Shown here: piece after piece, positions 22,340-32,130 of the stretch
Layout: the number at the start of each line of letters is the position of its first letter
How positions within the stretch are numbered: position 1 is the stretch's first letter
Assembly (NCBI RefSeq): GCF_905404315.1
Contig: NC_066265.1
Coordinates: forward strand, 24,886,501-24,950,500
Direction of reading: 5' to 3'
Source: Leptidea sinapis
Taxonomy: Eukaryota; Arthropoda; Insecta; Lepidoptera; Pieridae
DNA length: 64,000 nt
Made by a program: the position numbers and the translations under genes
The notes under the pieces: model-generated
Told to the model about the DNA's origin: nothing
Seen by the model: only the letters and a program-made list of their open reading frames with translations
The model's database searches: none

Positions 22340-22781
22340 TAACTGCTTTGTAATTATTGTAGTATTTAATAACATTATCTGTGAACGAATGAGTAAAACG
22401 TGCACAAATTCTTTATAAATATATAATTTCAATGGTTTTACAACTAGTTGATATCTTTACAAAAGGTTATATTTTAATAGAAAGGTACGTGCGCCTTGCG
22501 CCAGAGTTCCGTCGTAATGGGTTGAAGTTGTTCACGATAGGTGTCCGTATTGCGCTGTCTCGCTGCCGTCTTCACGTCATTGGCAATGGCGCGATGTTCA
22601 ATCCTGAACATTAGTAGTTAGAAAACTAAGTAACACTTTTTATAGAAAACCGAACAAAAAAAATAGAGAAAAAAATAGAGAAAAAATTAAAATCAATTCC
22701 TGCCTTATATAGATGAAAATTATATAAGAAACAAAAATCTTATTTTGCAAATTGAAAAATGTAATAATTTTATCAAATTAA

Positions 22782-23248
22782 CTAGCTGACCCAGCAAACA
22801 TTGTATTGCTATATAAAGTAATAAAAATTCAACAATTAAAATTTTTGGGGTATAAAAGATAGATACAGCCGATTCTCAGACCTACCAAGTATATCGTACC
22901 ACAATGATTGTATTCGATTGCCATCTTGCAACCCTATCATGGTTCTGTGGATGGAACAGAATAATATAATAAACGTGATAAAAAATAGTTGTATACCTTA
23001 GGATGGCAAAAATTTGAAGTTGTATGTATTTTTAATGTTGAATCATAATAAAATAAAAATAAAAAAATTCGTCACAAAATTAAAAAATATATATTTAGGG
23101 TCACCCTTCTCATTTAGGAGTATGAAAAATAGATGTTGGCCGATTCTCAGCCCTACCCGATTTGCACACAAATTTTATACAAATCGGTTCAGCCGTTTCG
23201 GAGGAGTTTGGTAACAAAAACCGTGACACGAGAATTTTATATATTAGA
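22782..23248 (-). mobile_element. Non-autonomous Helitron
   Basis: On -, it ends GCTGGGTCAGCTAG (complement at 22782-22795) and begins TC at 23248 in TCTAATATATAAAATTCTCG, the same start as the copy at 26692. It holds GCCGATTCTCAG-type repeats twice (about 22870 and 23139), suggesting an internal duplication. A/T flanks are conserved. Confidence 0.75.
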
Positions 23249-23623
23249 AGATGTATTGTCATCGGTCCTTGATAAATCTACGAAGTTTGAAAGCAACCTG
23301 TCTCATACGGGTGAAGCTAATAAAAGCTTGTAATAATATATTATATTGATTTCTTAGAAGCTTATGTTTTTGTTATTTTATCAGAACGGAATACTCGGTA
23401 AAGAATAAATTAAAGTCAAGAATTTCATTAGTGCAGAATATGATACTTACTAGATACTCTGAATTCGTGTCTAGCTGATTTCTTACTTATAAGGCATTTG
23501 TACCCCTTTCAAGAGTTTTTGGCAGCATTCCAAGCATAATAATATTATATTTTATTAATGTGGTACACTTTTGGTTATCACTCGACTATTTTTGTCAAAT
23601 ACTTTGTGAATTATAATACATTA

Positions 23624-23700
23624 CTAGCTGACCTGGCCTAGTTTTTTGTACCCAAATGAAAAAAAAAGTGTTATGGAATCATGTGACAGAAGAATATGAA
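23624..23700 (-). mobile_element. Helitron 3' end fragment
   Basis: The complement of a CCAGGTCAGCTAG end is at 23624. Only the terminal part can be recognised and the other end is not clear. Confidence 0.5.
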
Positions 23701-25030
23701 ATTTTCAAATTCGATTTTATTTATATGACTCAAATTATATTGTACTGAATCATTGTATTTATAGGTGCATACTGCTCAACTCAAATCAGCTGAGTAGTTT
23801 TAGACTAGTCTCTCGAGCTGGATGCTAAAGTGTGATTAGTTTGTTTTTGGCAATTATTTGAGTTCTCACTAGAATACAATGGGCAGTTTGTGTAAGAATG
23901 GTAAGGGAGGTATTCTGCGAATTATTTCATTCATTAATTTTTGCAGAATGGTTTCCAAACAAGGGAACCAAGGGGTCCTTAAGAGGTTTTCCTCATGCAG
24001 GATCGATGTCATATTATGCTCGAAGGAAAGCATAGATAGACGCAGTTTCTAGATACTGTTTGGTACAAGGTGTTCCTGGTCGGGTTTGCTGTAGTCAATG
24101 TAACGGGCAAATATAGCTATTAAGCGAGATTTGTTCGGGTGCAGTGAATTTGGTTTAATTTATCTGGTGTTACCGCCCCATACTCCTTAAATGTCTGATA
24201 TCTGATATAAAATCTATGATTTTTATATAATTCTTCCAATCATTCTATATCGGTGGACTGTGGGTAGATGCTCTAGGCATATAACGCCCTGCGTGTTCTA
24301 TAAAACAACGCCCTTATGATGGTGTTAAGGCTGTCATGGCGCTGTATCACAGACGCACAAATTAATGCCTTTTTTATATATTGTGTAAAAATGCAGAGTA
24401 TCGTAGAATTCTTACTTACCAGCGACAATGTCATGCAGAGATTGACAAGAAGGAAATTAGCAGAAAGTACTTTTTGCTGATTGAGTTCTTTACATACATT
24501 TTAATGTATTATGATGATACAAGCTACTTAAAATTATGAAATAATCTGAAGATGCTAGTGAAATAGGTTCATTATCTAAGTGCCCGCTTTTGTTGCAAAA
24601 GAGTACTTATAAAATATATCATGTTTCTTTTATCTTTTATCTCATATTACTCATGTTTTAAAATTTTACACAACAATTTTTATTCTGTTTTTGCATGTGA
24701 ATTTTTATTAGATGTGTCCCTTTTTGTTACGGGACAGAATGGTACAATAACATCCTCATTACACCTAGGGATGTCCCTAAAGTCATGAAATTTATCATAC
24801 ATACGAATATTTGAATTTCAAAATGAAATATCATATAACAAAACTCTATTGTGCTACCGGCGTTGTTAACGTTACCATTCCTGACTTGTGACGTCAGTTT
24901 CCTACTTCTTATAATGAGCTGATGTCAACTTATTTTATGTCATTTTATATTTAAATCACGAATGCCTTTTTGTATTATTTCATTATGGCAGTATACTGCA
25001 TAAGGTTTTTTGTGAGTATAATAACTATAT
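23701..25030. other. Intergenic, nothing recognised
   Basis: AT-rich. No motif, long frame or second copy noticed. Confidence 0.4.
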
Positions 25031-25037
25031 TATAATT

Positions 25038-25341
25038 GAAGTAATACCTCTTTAGGCGCGTTATGAAAAAACGAAGAGAGTGAAATTATAACAATAAAAT
25101 TTTAACAGGTTGGTTCCTAAAATTTTCTGACATCTGCGTCATTCGTTTTGTTTTATGGTTTTTTCGTCCATTATTCAAGCCCAATGGTTCAAGTCTAAAC
25201 AGCCGTATTCATTATTTAATAATTAATTGTCAAAGCCATCTTTGCTATTTTTTTACGAAATGGTTCTTTCTAAAAACGTAGCACGTTCGTTAGGCCATAG
25301 AAGTATAACTTCTTGCGTGCATACATAAGTACACACACACT
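25038..25341 (+). repeat. Dispersed repeat E, copy 1
   Basis: Shares with 44162-44485: GAAGTAATACCTCTTTAGGC, GGTTGGTTCCTAAAA, CGTCCATTATT, AACAGCCGTATTCATTATTT, AATTAATTGTCAAAGCCATC, GGTTCTTTCTAAAAACGTAG and AAGTATAACTTCTTGCGTGC followed by ATACATAAGTACACAC. The palindrome-like words GAAGTAATACCTC and GAAGTATAACTTC lie at the two ends. Copy 2 carries an extra segment in the 3' third. Class unknown. Confidence 0.75.
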
Positions 25342-25841
25342 TTTTTTTTACCTTTGTGAGTGCATATGTTTGTTATATAGATACTACTTTGTACATTCTC
25401 CGCACTTCTGGGTCCACGGGCCTTGTATCTTAACACCAAACGGCAAAAAGTTGTAAGACTCACTGACACCGACATATTATTTGTGACATTTGCTGTCTTC
25501 GGCAGTCGAAGCAGCAGACCCAGCACCAACTGAAGAAGCAGTCAAAATGTCGACGAAAGTCACGTCCCACACAGCGATCCGTGCCTAAGCCATTTATTCA
25601 ATCAGAACGATTGCCATCGCAACGGATAATCATTTGGCTCTAAAATAGCTAGTATATTAAGAGCGGCAAAGGACCTGTGGATGACTTCATTAATGCTGGC
25701 GTGACCACTGATCAAATTGCCGATTTTAGGCAGGATAGCCCGTGACACCCAACAGCATGCATAATTGAAGTGGTTCATATAATTTTATACCCAGCCGGAG
25801 TGATACACATAATAGTTGTTTGTTCATATTATAATGTGTGT

Positions 25842-26275
25842 TACCGTAAGACATCACTCATGACTTACGGTACGCAGACGTGGTCGCTATCTATGGACCT
25901 TATGAGAAAGCTCATGGTCGCTCAGAGGGCAATGGTGAGGGCTATGCTCGGAGTTTTCTTGCGAGATCGAATCAGAAATGAGGAGATCCGTATGAGACCC
26001 AAAGTTACCGACATAGTCCAAGTGATTACGAAACTGAAGTGGCAGTGGGAAGGGTACATAGTTCGACGGACAGGTGGCCGTTGGGGTAGTAAATTCCTCG
26101 AATGGCGACCACGTACCGGAAGACGCAGTGTTGGTAGGCCACCACAAGATGGACCGACGATCTGGTTAAGATCGCCGGAATACGTTGGATGAGGGCAGCG
26201 CAGGACCGATCGTCGTGAAATTCTTGGGGGGAGGCCTTTGTCCAGAGGTGGACGTCTTCTGGCTTATGATTATAA
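25842..26275 (+). pseudogene. LINE reverse transcriptase C-terminal fragment
   Basis: Encodes a familiar LINE C-terminal region. It contains LMTYGTQTWSLS, AQRAMVRAMLGVFLRDRIRN, EEIRMRPKVTDIVQVITKLK, WQWEGYIVRR and EWRPRTGRRSVGRPP. A frame change near 26145 is followed by WTDDLVKIAGIRWMRAAQDR. This is the tail of a BovB/RTE- or L1-like polyprotein with no catalytic core, a 5'-truncated dead insertion. A related piece is at 33690-34200. Confidence 0.85.
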
Positions 26276-26295
26276 TTACCTTCTTTTGGCTATTA

Positions 26296-26560
26296 TCCTT
26301 TCATGCATCCAACCCTAGGTTTCAATTCCTTGGAGGTCAGGTGGACATGCGACCAGCTAAAAATTATGTGTCGTATTTTACGAGGAGACGTTGATGCTCC
26401 AGATCTTCATGAGCAATTGCGTCGTATACGTGCAATAATCTTCGCCCACGAAATGATAAGATTTTCGTGGTTTCGCTTCACTGCATTGTTGCCCGAGTTA
26501 TGACACCTATACCGCGGTCATTGGGATCTTTCAACGCGCTCTTGGACTAGAATGCTTTAT
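26296..26560 (+). pseudogene. Second LINE ORF2 C-terminal fragment
   Basis: The frame from 26303 reads MHPTLGFNSLEVRWTCDQLK then IMCRILRGDVDAPDLHEQLR. This resembles the C-terminal YxPLExRR..DQLKxxYKIL region of jockey/R1-type LINE polyproteins. A stop or frameshift follows near 26500. It is a different family from the fragment just upstream. Confidence 0.6.
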
Positions 26561-26691
26561 AGGACATACCAATAATTTGTGTAAGAAGTGTTTCAATATT
26601 ATGTTATAAGTAAGTATATTGTATTAAATATATCGTTGTCTTGTGCCATAGTACAGGCTATGCCTAGTTTGAGCAAGATAATCTAATATAT

Positions 26692-26936
26692 AAAATTCTC
26701 GTGTCATGGTGGAGGAGTTCATTTCCGAAACGGCTTGACCGATTCTCATGAAATTTTTAGTGCGTATTGGGATTTTTCATCCATTTTCAATTTTTTTTAA
26801 TTTTTAGACATATTTTTAAATTTGTTTCAGCATTAAAAAATACATACAACTTCAAATTTTCACCCATCTACGATTAACAGCTACTTTTGTATCGCACTTT
26901 TAATATCGGCAATACAACGTTTGCTGGGTCAGCTAG
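26692..26936 (+). mobile_element. Non-autonomous Helitron, complete
   Basis: A, then TCTAATATATAAAATTCTCG, through CCGAAACGGCTTGACCGATT, to CGTTTGCTGGGTCAGCTAG before T. Both Helitron termini are intact. The Harbinger element starts 11 bp further on. Confidence 0.82.
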
Positions 26937-26947
26937 TTTGTGTATAA

Positions 26948-27008
26948 TGGTGGCCATATACGCTACGAGAAATCGTTAAGATCAGACTGTACAGTTCGAA
27001 CGGTGCAG
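26948..27008 (+). repeat. Harbinger 5' TIR
   Basis: TGGTGGCCATATACGCTACG, then AGAAATCGTTAAGATCAGAC and TGTACAGTTCGAACGGT. The inner part (GCCATATACGCTACGAGAAA onward) is repeated in direct orientation at 27030-27075, offset by 77 bp, so the 5' end has a second TIR-like copy. Confidence 0.92.
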
Positions 27009-27100
27009 TTTATCGTAGCTGGCATACAAGCTATACACGCTACGAGATATCGTTGCGATCAGACGGTACAATAAGCGGCGCCGACGCACACGTGTCTGTG

Positions 27101-27530
27101 ATGGCTTCGACGGACGACGATTTAGCAATTATTGGATTAATATTCACCCTGAAGGAAAAAAAAGTGAAGCGGAAAAATCGTAGCATCTGGTGTAAAGAAT
27201 GGCTAATGAAAATAAGAGTTCATTCTCATGTCAATTTGTTGGCGGAATTAAAGCTTTTTCCAAAAGACTGGCATAATTTTCTAAGAATGGATCACAATAC
27301 GTACTTACATCTATTGAACTTGGTAGCACCAATTATCGAGAAGCAACACACTATTATGAGAAATGCTATTCCACCCCACGACAGGCTTGTAGCTACTTTG
27401 AGGTTTTTATCAACAGGAAGAAATTATGAAGATTTAAAATTCTCTAGCATCATTTCATCTCAAGCCTTGGGTCGCATAATACCGGAAACCTGTGAAGCAA
27501 TATATAAGGTTCCGCAAAGCCTATTTTAAG
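27101..27530 (+). pseudogene. Harbinger transposase, exon 1
   Basis: N-terminal part of a HARBI1-like transposase. ATG at 27101 (MASTDDDLAIIGLIF) is preferred over the in-frame ATG at 27053, which lies in the inner TIR-like repeat. Recognisable family features are a basic WCKEWL region, FLRMDHNTYLHLLNLVAPII (residues about 68-87) and IPPHDRLVATLRFLSTGRNY. A 1-bp insertion near 27510 makes the uninterrupted frame stop in KVPQSLF. In the corrected frame it reads through to AAG followed by GTAAGA (donor at 27531), phase 0. Confidence 0.85.
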
Positions 27531-28251
27531 GTAAGAAATAAAAAACTACTAATTACTTTGAATGTAATGTTTATTAATTTGTACTTATAATGATGGTGGA
27601 TAATACATTAAGTAAAATTAGACAAAAAGTAGCCGCTGAATTTTGCACTTGGGACTGATCTTGTTGAGAAGTTTGCATTATTGGGGTTTGGAGAATTGTC
27701 TGGGAGCCTGGATGTGTTTGGAAATCATAATTTGAATTCTGATAAGGTACTGGGCTAGCATTGTTTCCTACAGGGCTGGGAGTATGTGCAACGGGGCTGG
27801 GAACGTTGTTACCATAATTATTAAAACGCACACTGGTGGAATCCATCACTTGGTGTGAAATAGTCAAATTTTCCATCTCTGCCAGAAATAATGTTTCGTT
27901 AATTATTTTTTCGGCCAAAATACGTTGATGTTTTGTGAGGTCTCTCAGCTTAGCTGCGACGTTTGCTCCATTATTATCAAATCGATCATTAGTAATTGCA
28001 GGCCTTTTAAAATGGTTTTGAACAGACTGTAAAACTTGAGTAGTTAGGTTTTCATTTGCATTCCTTTTTGGCCGACTCCTATTAAACAATGTGTTTGTAA
28101 TTGAACGAGTATCGGGAGTTGAGTGTGAAGTTGTTTGTGTGGCTGGAGGTGACTGTTGAGTTGACTGCGTGGCTGGAGGTGACTGTGGAGTTGACTGGGC
28201 GGCTGGAGATGCTTCACTTTCAATTTCCTGAAACAATTAATATTTTTACAG
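27531..28251 (+). other. Inferred transposase intron containing an antisense exon
   Basis: Donor AAG|GTAAGAAA at 27530/27531 and acceptor AATATTTTTACAG|TTC at 28251/28252. Both sides are phase 0, and joining them continues the typical Harbinger sequence (FPRSKEEWKDVAKVF). Almost all of this 721-bp intron is occupied by the minus-strand exon 27574-28227. Confidence 0.75.
27574..28227 (-). CDS. Harbinger partner protein, 3' exon (low-complexity C-terminal part)
   Basis: Minus-strand frame of about 217 codons after a TTGTTTCAG acceptor (28230-28228). It starts EIESEASPAAQS, continues through Thr/Gln/Ser/Pro-rich repeats (SPPATQSTQQ type), a basic SRPKRNANENL, then a helical region (AAKLRDLTKHQRILAEKIIN) and a Pro/Ser/Gln-rich tail. 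The stop overlaps an AATAAA signal (27570-27575 on the complement). No conserved domain is evident in this exon. Its role is inferred from position: with the MADF exon at 29215-29605 it forms the second Harbinger gene, which in characterised relatives binds DNA and helps bring transposase to the ends. Confidence 0.72.
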   Translation of the reverse strand, partial: EIESEASPAAQSTPQSPPATQSTQQSPPATQTTSHSTPDTRSITNTLFNRSRPKRNANENLTTQVLQSVQNHFKRPAITNDRFDNNGANVAAKLRDLTKHQRILAEKIINETLFLAEMENLTISHQVMDSTSVRFNNYGNNVPSPVAHTPSPVGNNASPVPYQNSNYDFQTHPGSQTILQTPIMQTSQQDQSQVQNSAATFCLILLNVLSTIIISTN

Positions 28252-29045
28252 TTCCCACGCTCGAAAGAAGAATGGAAGGATGTGGCCAAAGTGTTCGAAA
28301 AGAGATGGAACTTTCCGCACTGTCTTGGCGCGATGGATGGAAAGCATATAGCAATTTTTCTTCTATCAACTATAAATATATCAACTATAAAAACCATCAT
28401 AGCATGGTGTTATTGGCAATCGTTGATGGAAATTATCGATTTCTTTTATGTGATTTTGGAACAAATGGAAGAATTTCAGATGGTGGCGTACTCACAAACA
28501 CTAAGTTTTTTGAAAAATTTGATAATAATCAGTTGTGTATTCCAACCGAAACAGTTGTCGCAAATAGCACCAAAAAGTTGCCTTATGTGTTTGTGGCTGA
28601 CGATGCGTTTCCACTTAGAACAGATTTAACTAAGCCATTTCGACAAGCAGACTTGACCACAAATAAAACCAGAATTCTAAATTACAAGCAAGGCGCATTG
28701 TCGAAAATGCGTTTGGGATCGTGGCATCTCGATTTAAAAATTTACACAATAATTAGTCTTGATCCGAAAAGAATAGAGTCTGTCGTGATGGCCAGTTGTG
28801 CTTTACATAATTATGTAATGAAGACTTCAGAAAGTTCTTACTGTCAACAAGAATGCTTCGACGTAGAAAATGTTGATGACGGGTCAATAACCCAAGGATA
28901 TGATACAATGAATTCAGCGATAGTTAATTTGCAACGAAGAAATCTTGGTAATACTTCGATTGCCGCAAAAAAAGTCAGAGAAGAGTACATGGAATATTTT
29001 GCAAGTGAAGGCAGCGTTCCGTGGCAAAATAATTTTATACGTTAA
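28252..29045 (+). pseudogene. Harbinger transposase, DDE exon 2
   Basis: Begins FPRSKEEWKDVAKVFEKRWN then FPHCLGAMDGKHIAI, the first catalytic Asp of DDE_Tnp_4. A frameshift near 28350, beside the local duplication ATCAACTATAAATAT/ATCAACTATAAAAAC, leads to NHHSMVLLAIVDGNYRFLLC and DFGTNGRISDGG, then LPYVFVADDAFPLRTDL (second Asp). The third acidic residue is in an RRIVENAFG block (about 28690-28720) readable only in another frame: a frameshift before GGCGCATTGTCGAAAATGCG and a compensating one in an A5 run shortly after displace it. The C-terminus IISLDPKRIESVVMASCALH is normal, ending at TAA 29043-29045 with AATAAA at 29053. Confidence 0.88.
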
Positions 29046-29214
29046 CTCTTTGAGAATAAACAATTTGATAAAAAAGTTATTTACTTTTATTTATTATTTA
29101 TTCATGTAATAATATAATAACTATGAAGCATTCTCAATATGGCCGGATTAACTTATCATATTCACATAACCATATTAGTGCTATTCTACTCTGCTGGCAC
29201 CACAGTATAATAAC

Positions 29215-29605
29215 ACGCAAATGACTTTCCTCGTTGTCTGATTCGTCGTCCATATTAGAGCGTGAAAGCCTTGGTTCTTCTTGGTCATCCAAAAACAGCA
29301 ACATAGAGTAATACCATAGTTTTGGTTTATACACTTCTTTGGTTCCTGCTCCTGATTTTTTTGAATCAGCGATCTTCTTACGCTCTTTTTTGTAAGTAGA
29401 GCGAATGTTGTTTATTTTTTTTTTACAACAGCATCTTTGTCAGCCTTAGGGTCTACTATTTTCAATTTTTCAACCAGCTTAGTATATGCTGAACGTTTTA
29501 AGTCACGATTGTGACACTCTTTGCCTTAATATTCCAAAGACAAGGTTCACTGCGATATAACTCAATAAATTCTTCAAGCCATTCGCGATTAGTTTGAGAC
29601 GCCAT
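29215..29605 (-). pseudogene. Harbinger MADF-domain protein, 5' exon
   Basis: Starts at ATG on - (29605-29603): MASQTNREWLEEFIELYRSE, then PCLWNIKAK, the opening of a MADF DNA-binding domain. A 1-bp deletion near 29520 and an over-long A10 run near 29420 put the rest in other frames, where it still reads HNRDLKRSAYTKLVEKLK, INNIRSTYKKERKKI and YKPKLWYYSMLLFLDDQEEP, the standard end of MADF. It then has an acidic tail, MDDESDNEESHLR. A phase-0 join from the CGT at 29217-29215 (donor GTTATT, weak) to the exon at 28227 keeps the frame. The exon is thus broken by two indels. Confidence 0.82.
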
Positions 29606-29807
29606 GACGCGTGCGCACGTCTACCCGAATGTCGATCGACGACAAAACTGAACACGAAAACGGAACGAGCGCATACACGTTTCGATCAGTCGGCACAGTT
29701 CGTCCGATTCCGATAAATCAATTGAATTTTTTGTATTGTTCCGTTCAACTGCACAGTGCTAAAAAATCGGACAAAACTGCACAGTTTTATAACACGTAGT
29801 GATTTAT

Positions 29808-29868
29808 CGGTACCGTTCGAACTGCACAGTCTAATCGTAACGATTTCTCGTAGCGTATATGGCCACCA
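29808..29868 (-). repeat. Harbinger 3' TIR
   Basis: The reverse complement begins TGGTGGCCATATACGCTACG, then AGAAATCGTTACGATTAGAC and TGTGCAGTTCGAACGGTACC. It is followed inward by further GCACAG-containing subterminal repeats (about 29690-29790). Confidence 0.92.
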
Positions 29869-29871
29869 TAA

Positions 29872-30785
29872 GAGTGTTAATATTATTATTATAATAATAA
29901 TTATGGGTGGACTTTCCTAGTTTCTGAACTAAGGTACGTGGAGAGCATTGGAATTGTATAATTCATTCAATTATTCTTTTAAAGTGAAACTTTTATTACA
30001 TCGTCTCAAACATTTTCGTCTGTGTGTTGCGTGACGGTCGGGCGGCGTCTATAGTTCGCAGCAGATGACCGTGTAGTGTATAGACTATTACTCATTTGTG
30101 CCAGTGCTCCACGCTATTTTGTGTGTTTTTGTCAGTGTTTAATGTTGTTATTTATTAAAGTGAAACTTTTATTCAATATTTTTAACCAGGGCTAAGACAG
30201 AGAGTTCAATAAAAATATTAGTTGGAGATTTAGTATACTTTTATTATTTCCCATTATCATTCCAATTTTCGAAGCATAAAATAAAGATTGATAAAGCGAT
30301 TTTTATACCCTTAATGGAATATTATTCCAAAAGTTTTTAGTTAAATGTCGATAATATGAAAAAAAGTTTCACTTTTACCGTAGTTTAATCTTCCAACTCA
30401 ACCACACAATCCTTTTTTAATATTCCTTTTTTTGTTTCTAATTATTCCACTTTTGTGTTTCGTCTGATTTGTGTAAATGGCACTGCTGTGCTAATTAGAC
30501 ACTAAATAAAAAATCGAAAAAAAAAAAGATATAAGGACAAACGATCCTAACGCTAAGCGATCAAAAACCTTCTAAGCCTTGAACTTACTTCGATGACAAA
30601 AGACGGCAAGGCATCTTGATTTTAAGTTTTGTCCAAAAAATTTTGTGAACTCACATTGTTATTATATCGACATTACAATGTTCGGATCGGTAGTGAATTA
30701 AGATACCTAGGTGTTTAATATTTCAGAATTGATTTAATACTCGTACTCCCTTTTATATGAATTGTACCTACTTAGATTATTTTAA
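29872..30785. other. Intergenic with an 18-bp direct repeat
   Basis: TAAAGTGAAACTTTTATT occurs at 29980-29997 and again at 30156-30173, flanking 158 bp of somewhat GC-richer DNA (GTGACGGTCGGGCGGCGTCT). The flanks could be a target duplication around a small insertion. Nothing else recognised up to 30785. Confidence 0.5.
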
Positions 30786-30789
30786 CAGC

Positions 30790-31035
30790 GGGAGGCATCT
30801 TTGCATAGGATGCCGGCTAGATTATGGGTACCACAACGGCGCCTATTTCTCCCGTGAAGCATTGATGTGATTCGGTCTGAAGGGCGTCGTAACTAGTGAC
30901 ATTACTGGGCAAATGAGACATAACATCTTATGTCTCAAGGTGACGAGCGCAATTGTAGTGCCGCTCTCTTTTTGGGTTTTTCAAGGCTCTTGAGCGGCAC
31001 TGCATTGTAATTGGCAGGGCGTATCAATTGCATTA
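30790..31035 (-). repeat. Dispersed repeat A, antisense
   Basis: Minus-strand copy. On + it reads GGATGCCGGCTAGATTATGG, GGCGCCTATTTCTCCCGTGA, GGGCAAATGAGACATAACAT and TTGAGCGGCACTGCATTGTA. Its right end is part of the 132-bp tandem duplication below. Confidence 0.8.
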
Positions 31036-31215
31036 AAAAAGGTGGTTGTAATTAATTTATCTCACTAGATTTCAATTTTATTTTATTTAGTGCCGCTCAG
31101 AATTTTTGGGTTTTTCAAGACTCTTGAGCGGCACTGCATTGTAATTGGCAGGGCGTCATCAATTGCATAAAGGTGGAAGTATTTAATTTATCTCATTAGA
31201 TTTCATTTTATTTAT
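30956..31215. repeat. 132-bp tandem duplication
   Basis: TAGTGCCGCTC at 30956 and 31088 begin two units sharing TTTTTGGGTTTTTCAAG, TTGAGCGGCACTGCATTGTA, ATTGGCAGGGCGT and TTTATCTCACTAGATTTCA (second unit TTTATCTCATTAGATTTCA). The unit joins the outer end of repeat A to its flanking DNA, so the duplication happened after repeat A inserted. Confidence 0.88.
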
Positions 31216-31670
31216 TCTTTCTGGGCATAACTTCGATAGTTATTACATATTGTGTATAATATTTCTTCATTATTTGTTTGCAAATGTTCTACAAACAATA
31301 CATTATTATGCTGATGCTAAACATGTTAGCTTACCATTAAGTTCTCTATGACGTTAAATGCAAATCTAGAGCAAATATTCCAGGAACGTCAATGGTATGG
31401 AGTCAAACACAGCCCTGAAAAAACAAATAACACTAGATAGAGTTTTATGTGTCGAGGTGAGAGGTACATTTTTGGTTTCGGGTACAAAAAGGATCTGGTC
31501 TAGAGAAAAGGGTATTTTTGATTACATATTATTAATATTTACTATCTATGTGTTATATTTGTAATAAATTATTATAAGTCTTATAGAGATGGAGCTCCAT
31601 GGTTATGTCAGTTATAATAAAATTTGACTTCAAGATGGATGAGGACAATTTCTACGTCTTGATAAACCCT
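31216..31670. other. Intergenic, nothing recognised
   Basis: AT-rich sequence without recognised features. Confidence 0.4.
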
Positions 31671-31671
31671 C

Positions 31672-31820
31672 ATGCTGCTAGACAACCGATGAAAACAGGC
31701 CATGTTTATACTATACTGTGCGTGACAAGCTTAGTGTGCGTTGATTGCTCAAAAATAGAGGTTAACGATCAACCTCAATTTTTTTCGTTTTCACAGCTGT
31801 CACAGTCTATCTGGATGCAT
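31672..31820 (-). mobile_element. Element D, internally shortened
   Basis: TGCTAGACAACCGATGAAAA, CAGGCCATGTTTATACT, GTGCGTGACAAGCTTAGTGT and TTTCACAGCTGTCACAGTCT. It lacks the middle ACACTCGCGATTTG segment. Confidence 0.75.
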
Positions 31821-31845
31821 GGAATGATCTGAGGATGAAATCTTT

Positions 31846-32130
31846 ATGAAAATAAGGGATGCCACGAGCAGGACGTTCATCTGATGGTAATTGATACGCC
31901 CTGCCTATAACAATGCAGTGCCGTTCAAGTCTTGAAAAACCCATAAATGCTGAGGGGCACTACAATTGTGCTCGTCACCTTGAGAGATAAGATGTTTTGT
32001 CTCATTTGCCCAGTAATTTCACTAGCTACGACGCCCTTCAGACTGCAACACAGTAATGATTACACATTACTGCTTCACGGCAGTAATAGATGCCGTTGTG
32101 GTACCCATAATCTTGCCGGCATCCCATGCC
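31846..32130 (+). repeat. Dispersed repeat A
   Basis: AAAATAAGGGATGCCACGAG, GGTAATTGATACGCCCTGCC, GGCACTACAATTGTGCTCGT, TTTGCCCAGTAATTTCACTA and GTACCCATAATCTTGCCGGC. It ends in a GA-rich GGAGGAGGAAGAAGGAAGGA stretch. Confidence 0.85.

Larger units (their letters stand above)
26948..29868 (+). mobile_element. PIF/Harbinger DNA transposon, complete with TSD
   Basis: 2,921 bp bounded by TAA duplications (26945-26947 and 29869-29871), the 3-bp TWA target typical of PIF/Harbinger. TIRs are about 60 bp with about three mismatches, beginning TGGTGGCCATATACGCTACG. It encodes the two proteins usual for the superfamily, a DDE transposase on + and a DNA-binding partner (here MADF type) on -. Their exons alternate along the DNA. 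Both genes carry frameshifts, so this copy should be inactive alone, though its ends look mobilisable. Confidence 0.93.

Noticed and set aside
29611..29799. 62-codon frame near the Harbinger 3' end
   Set aside because: It covers the subterminal repeats of the transposon and the upstream region of the MADF gene on the other strand.
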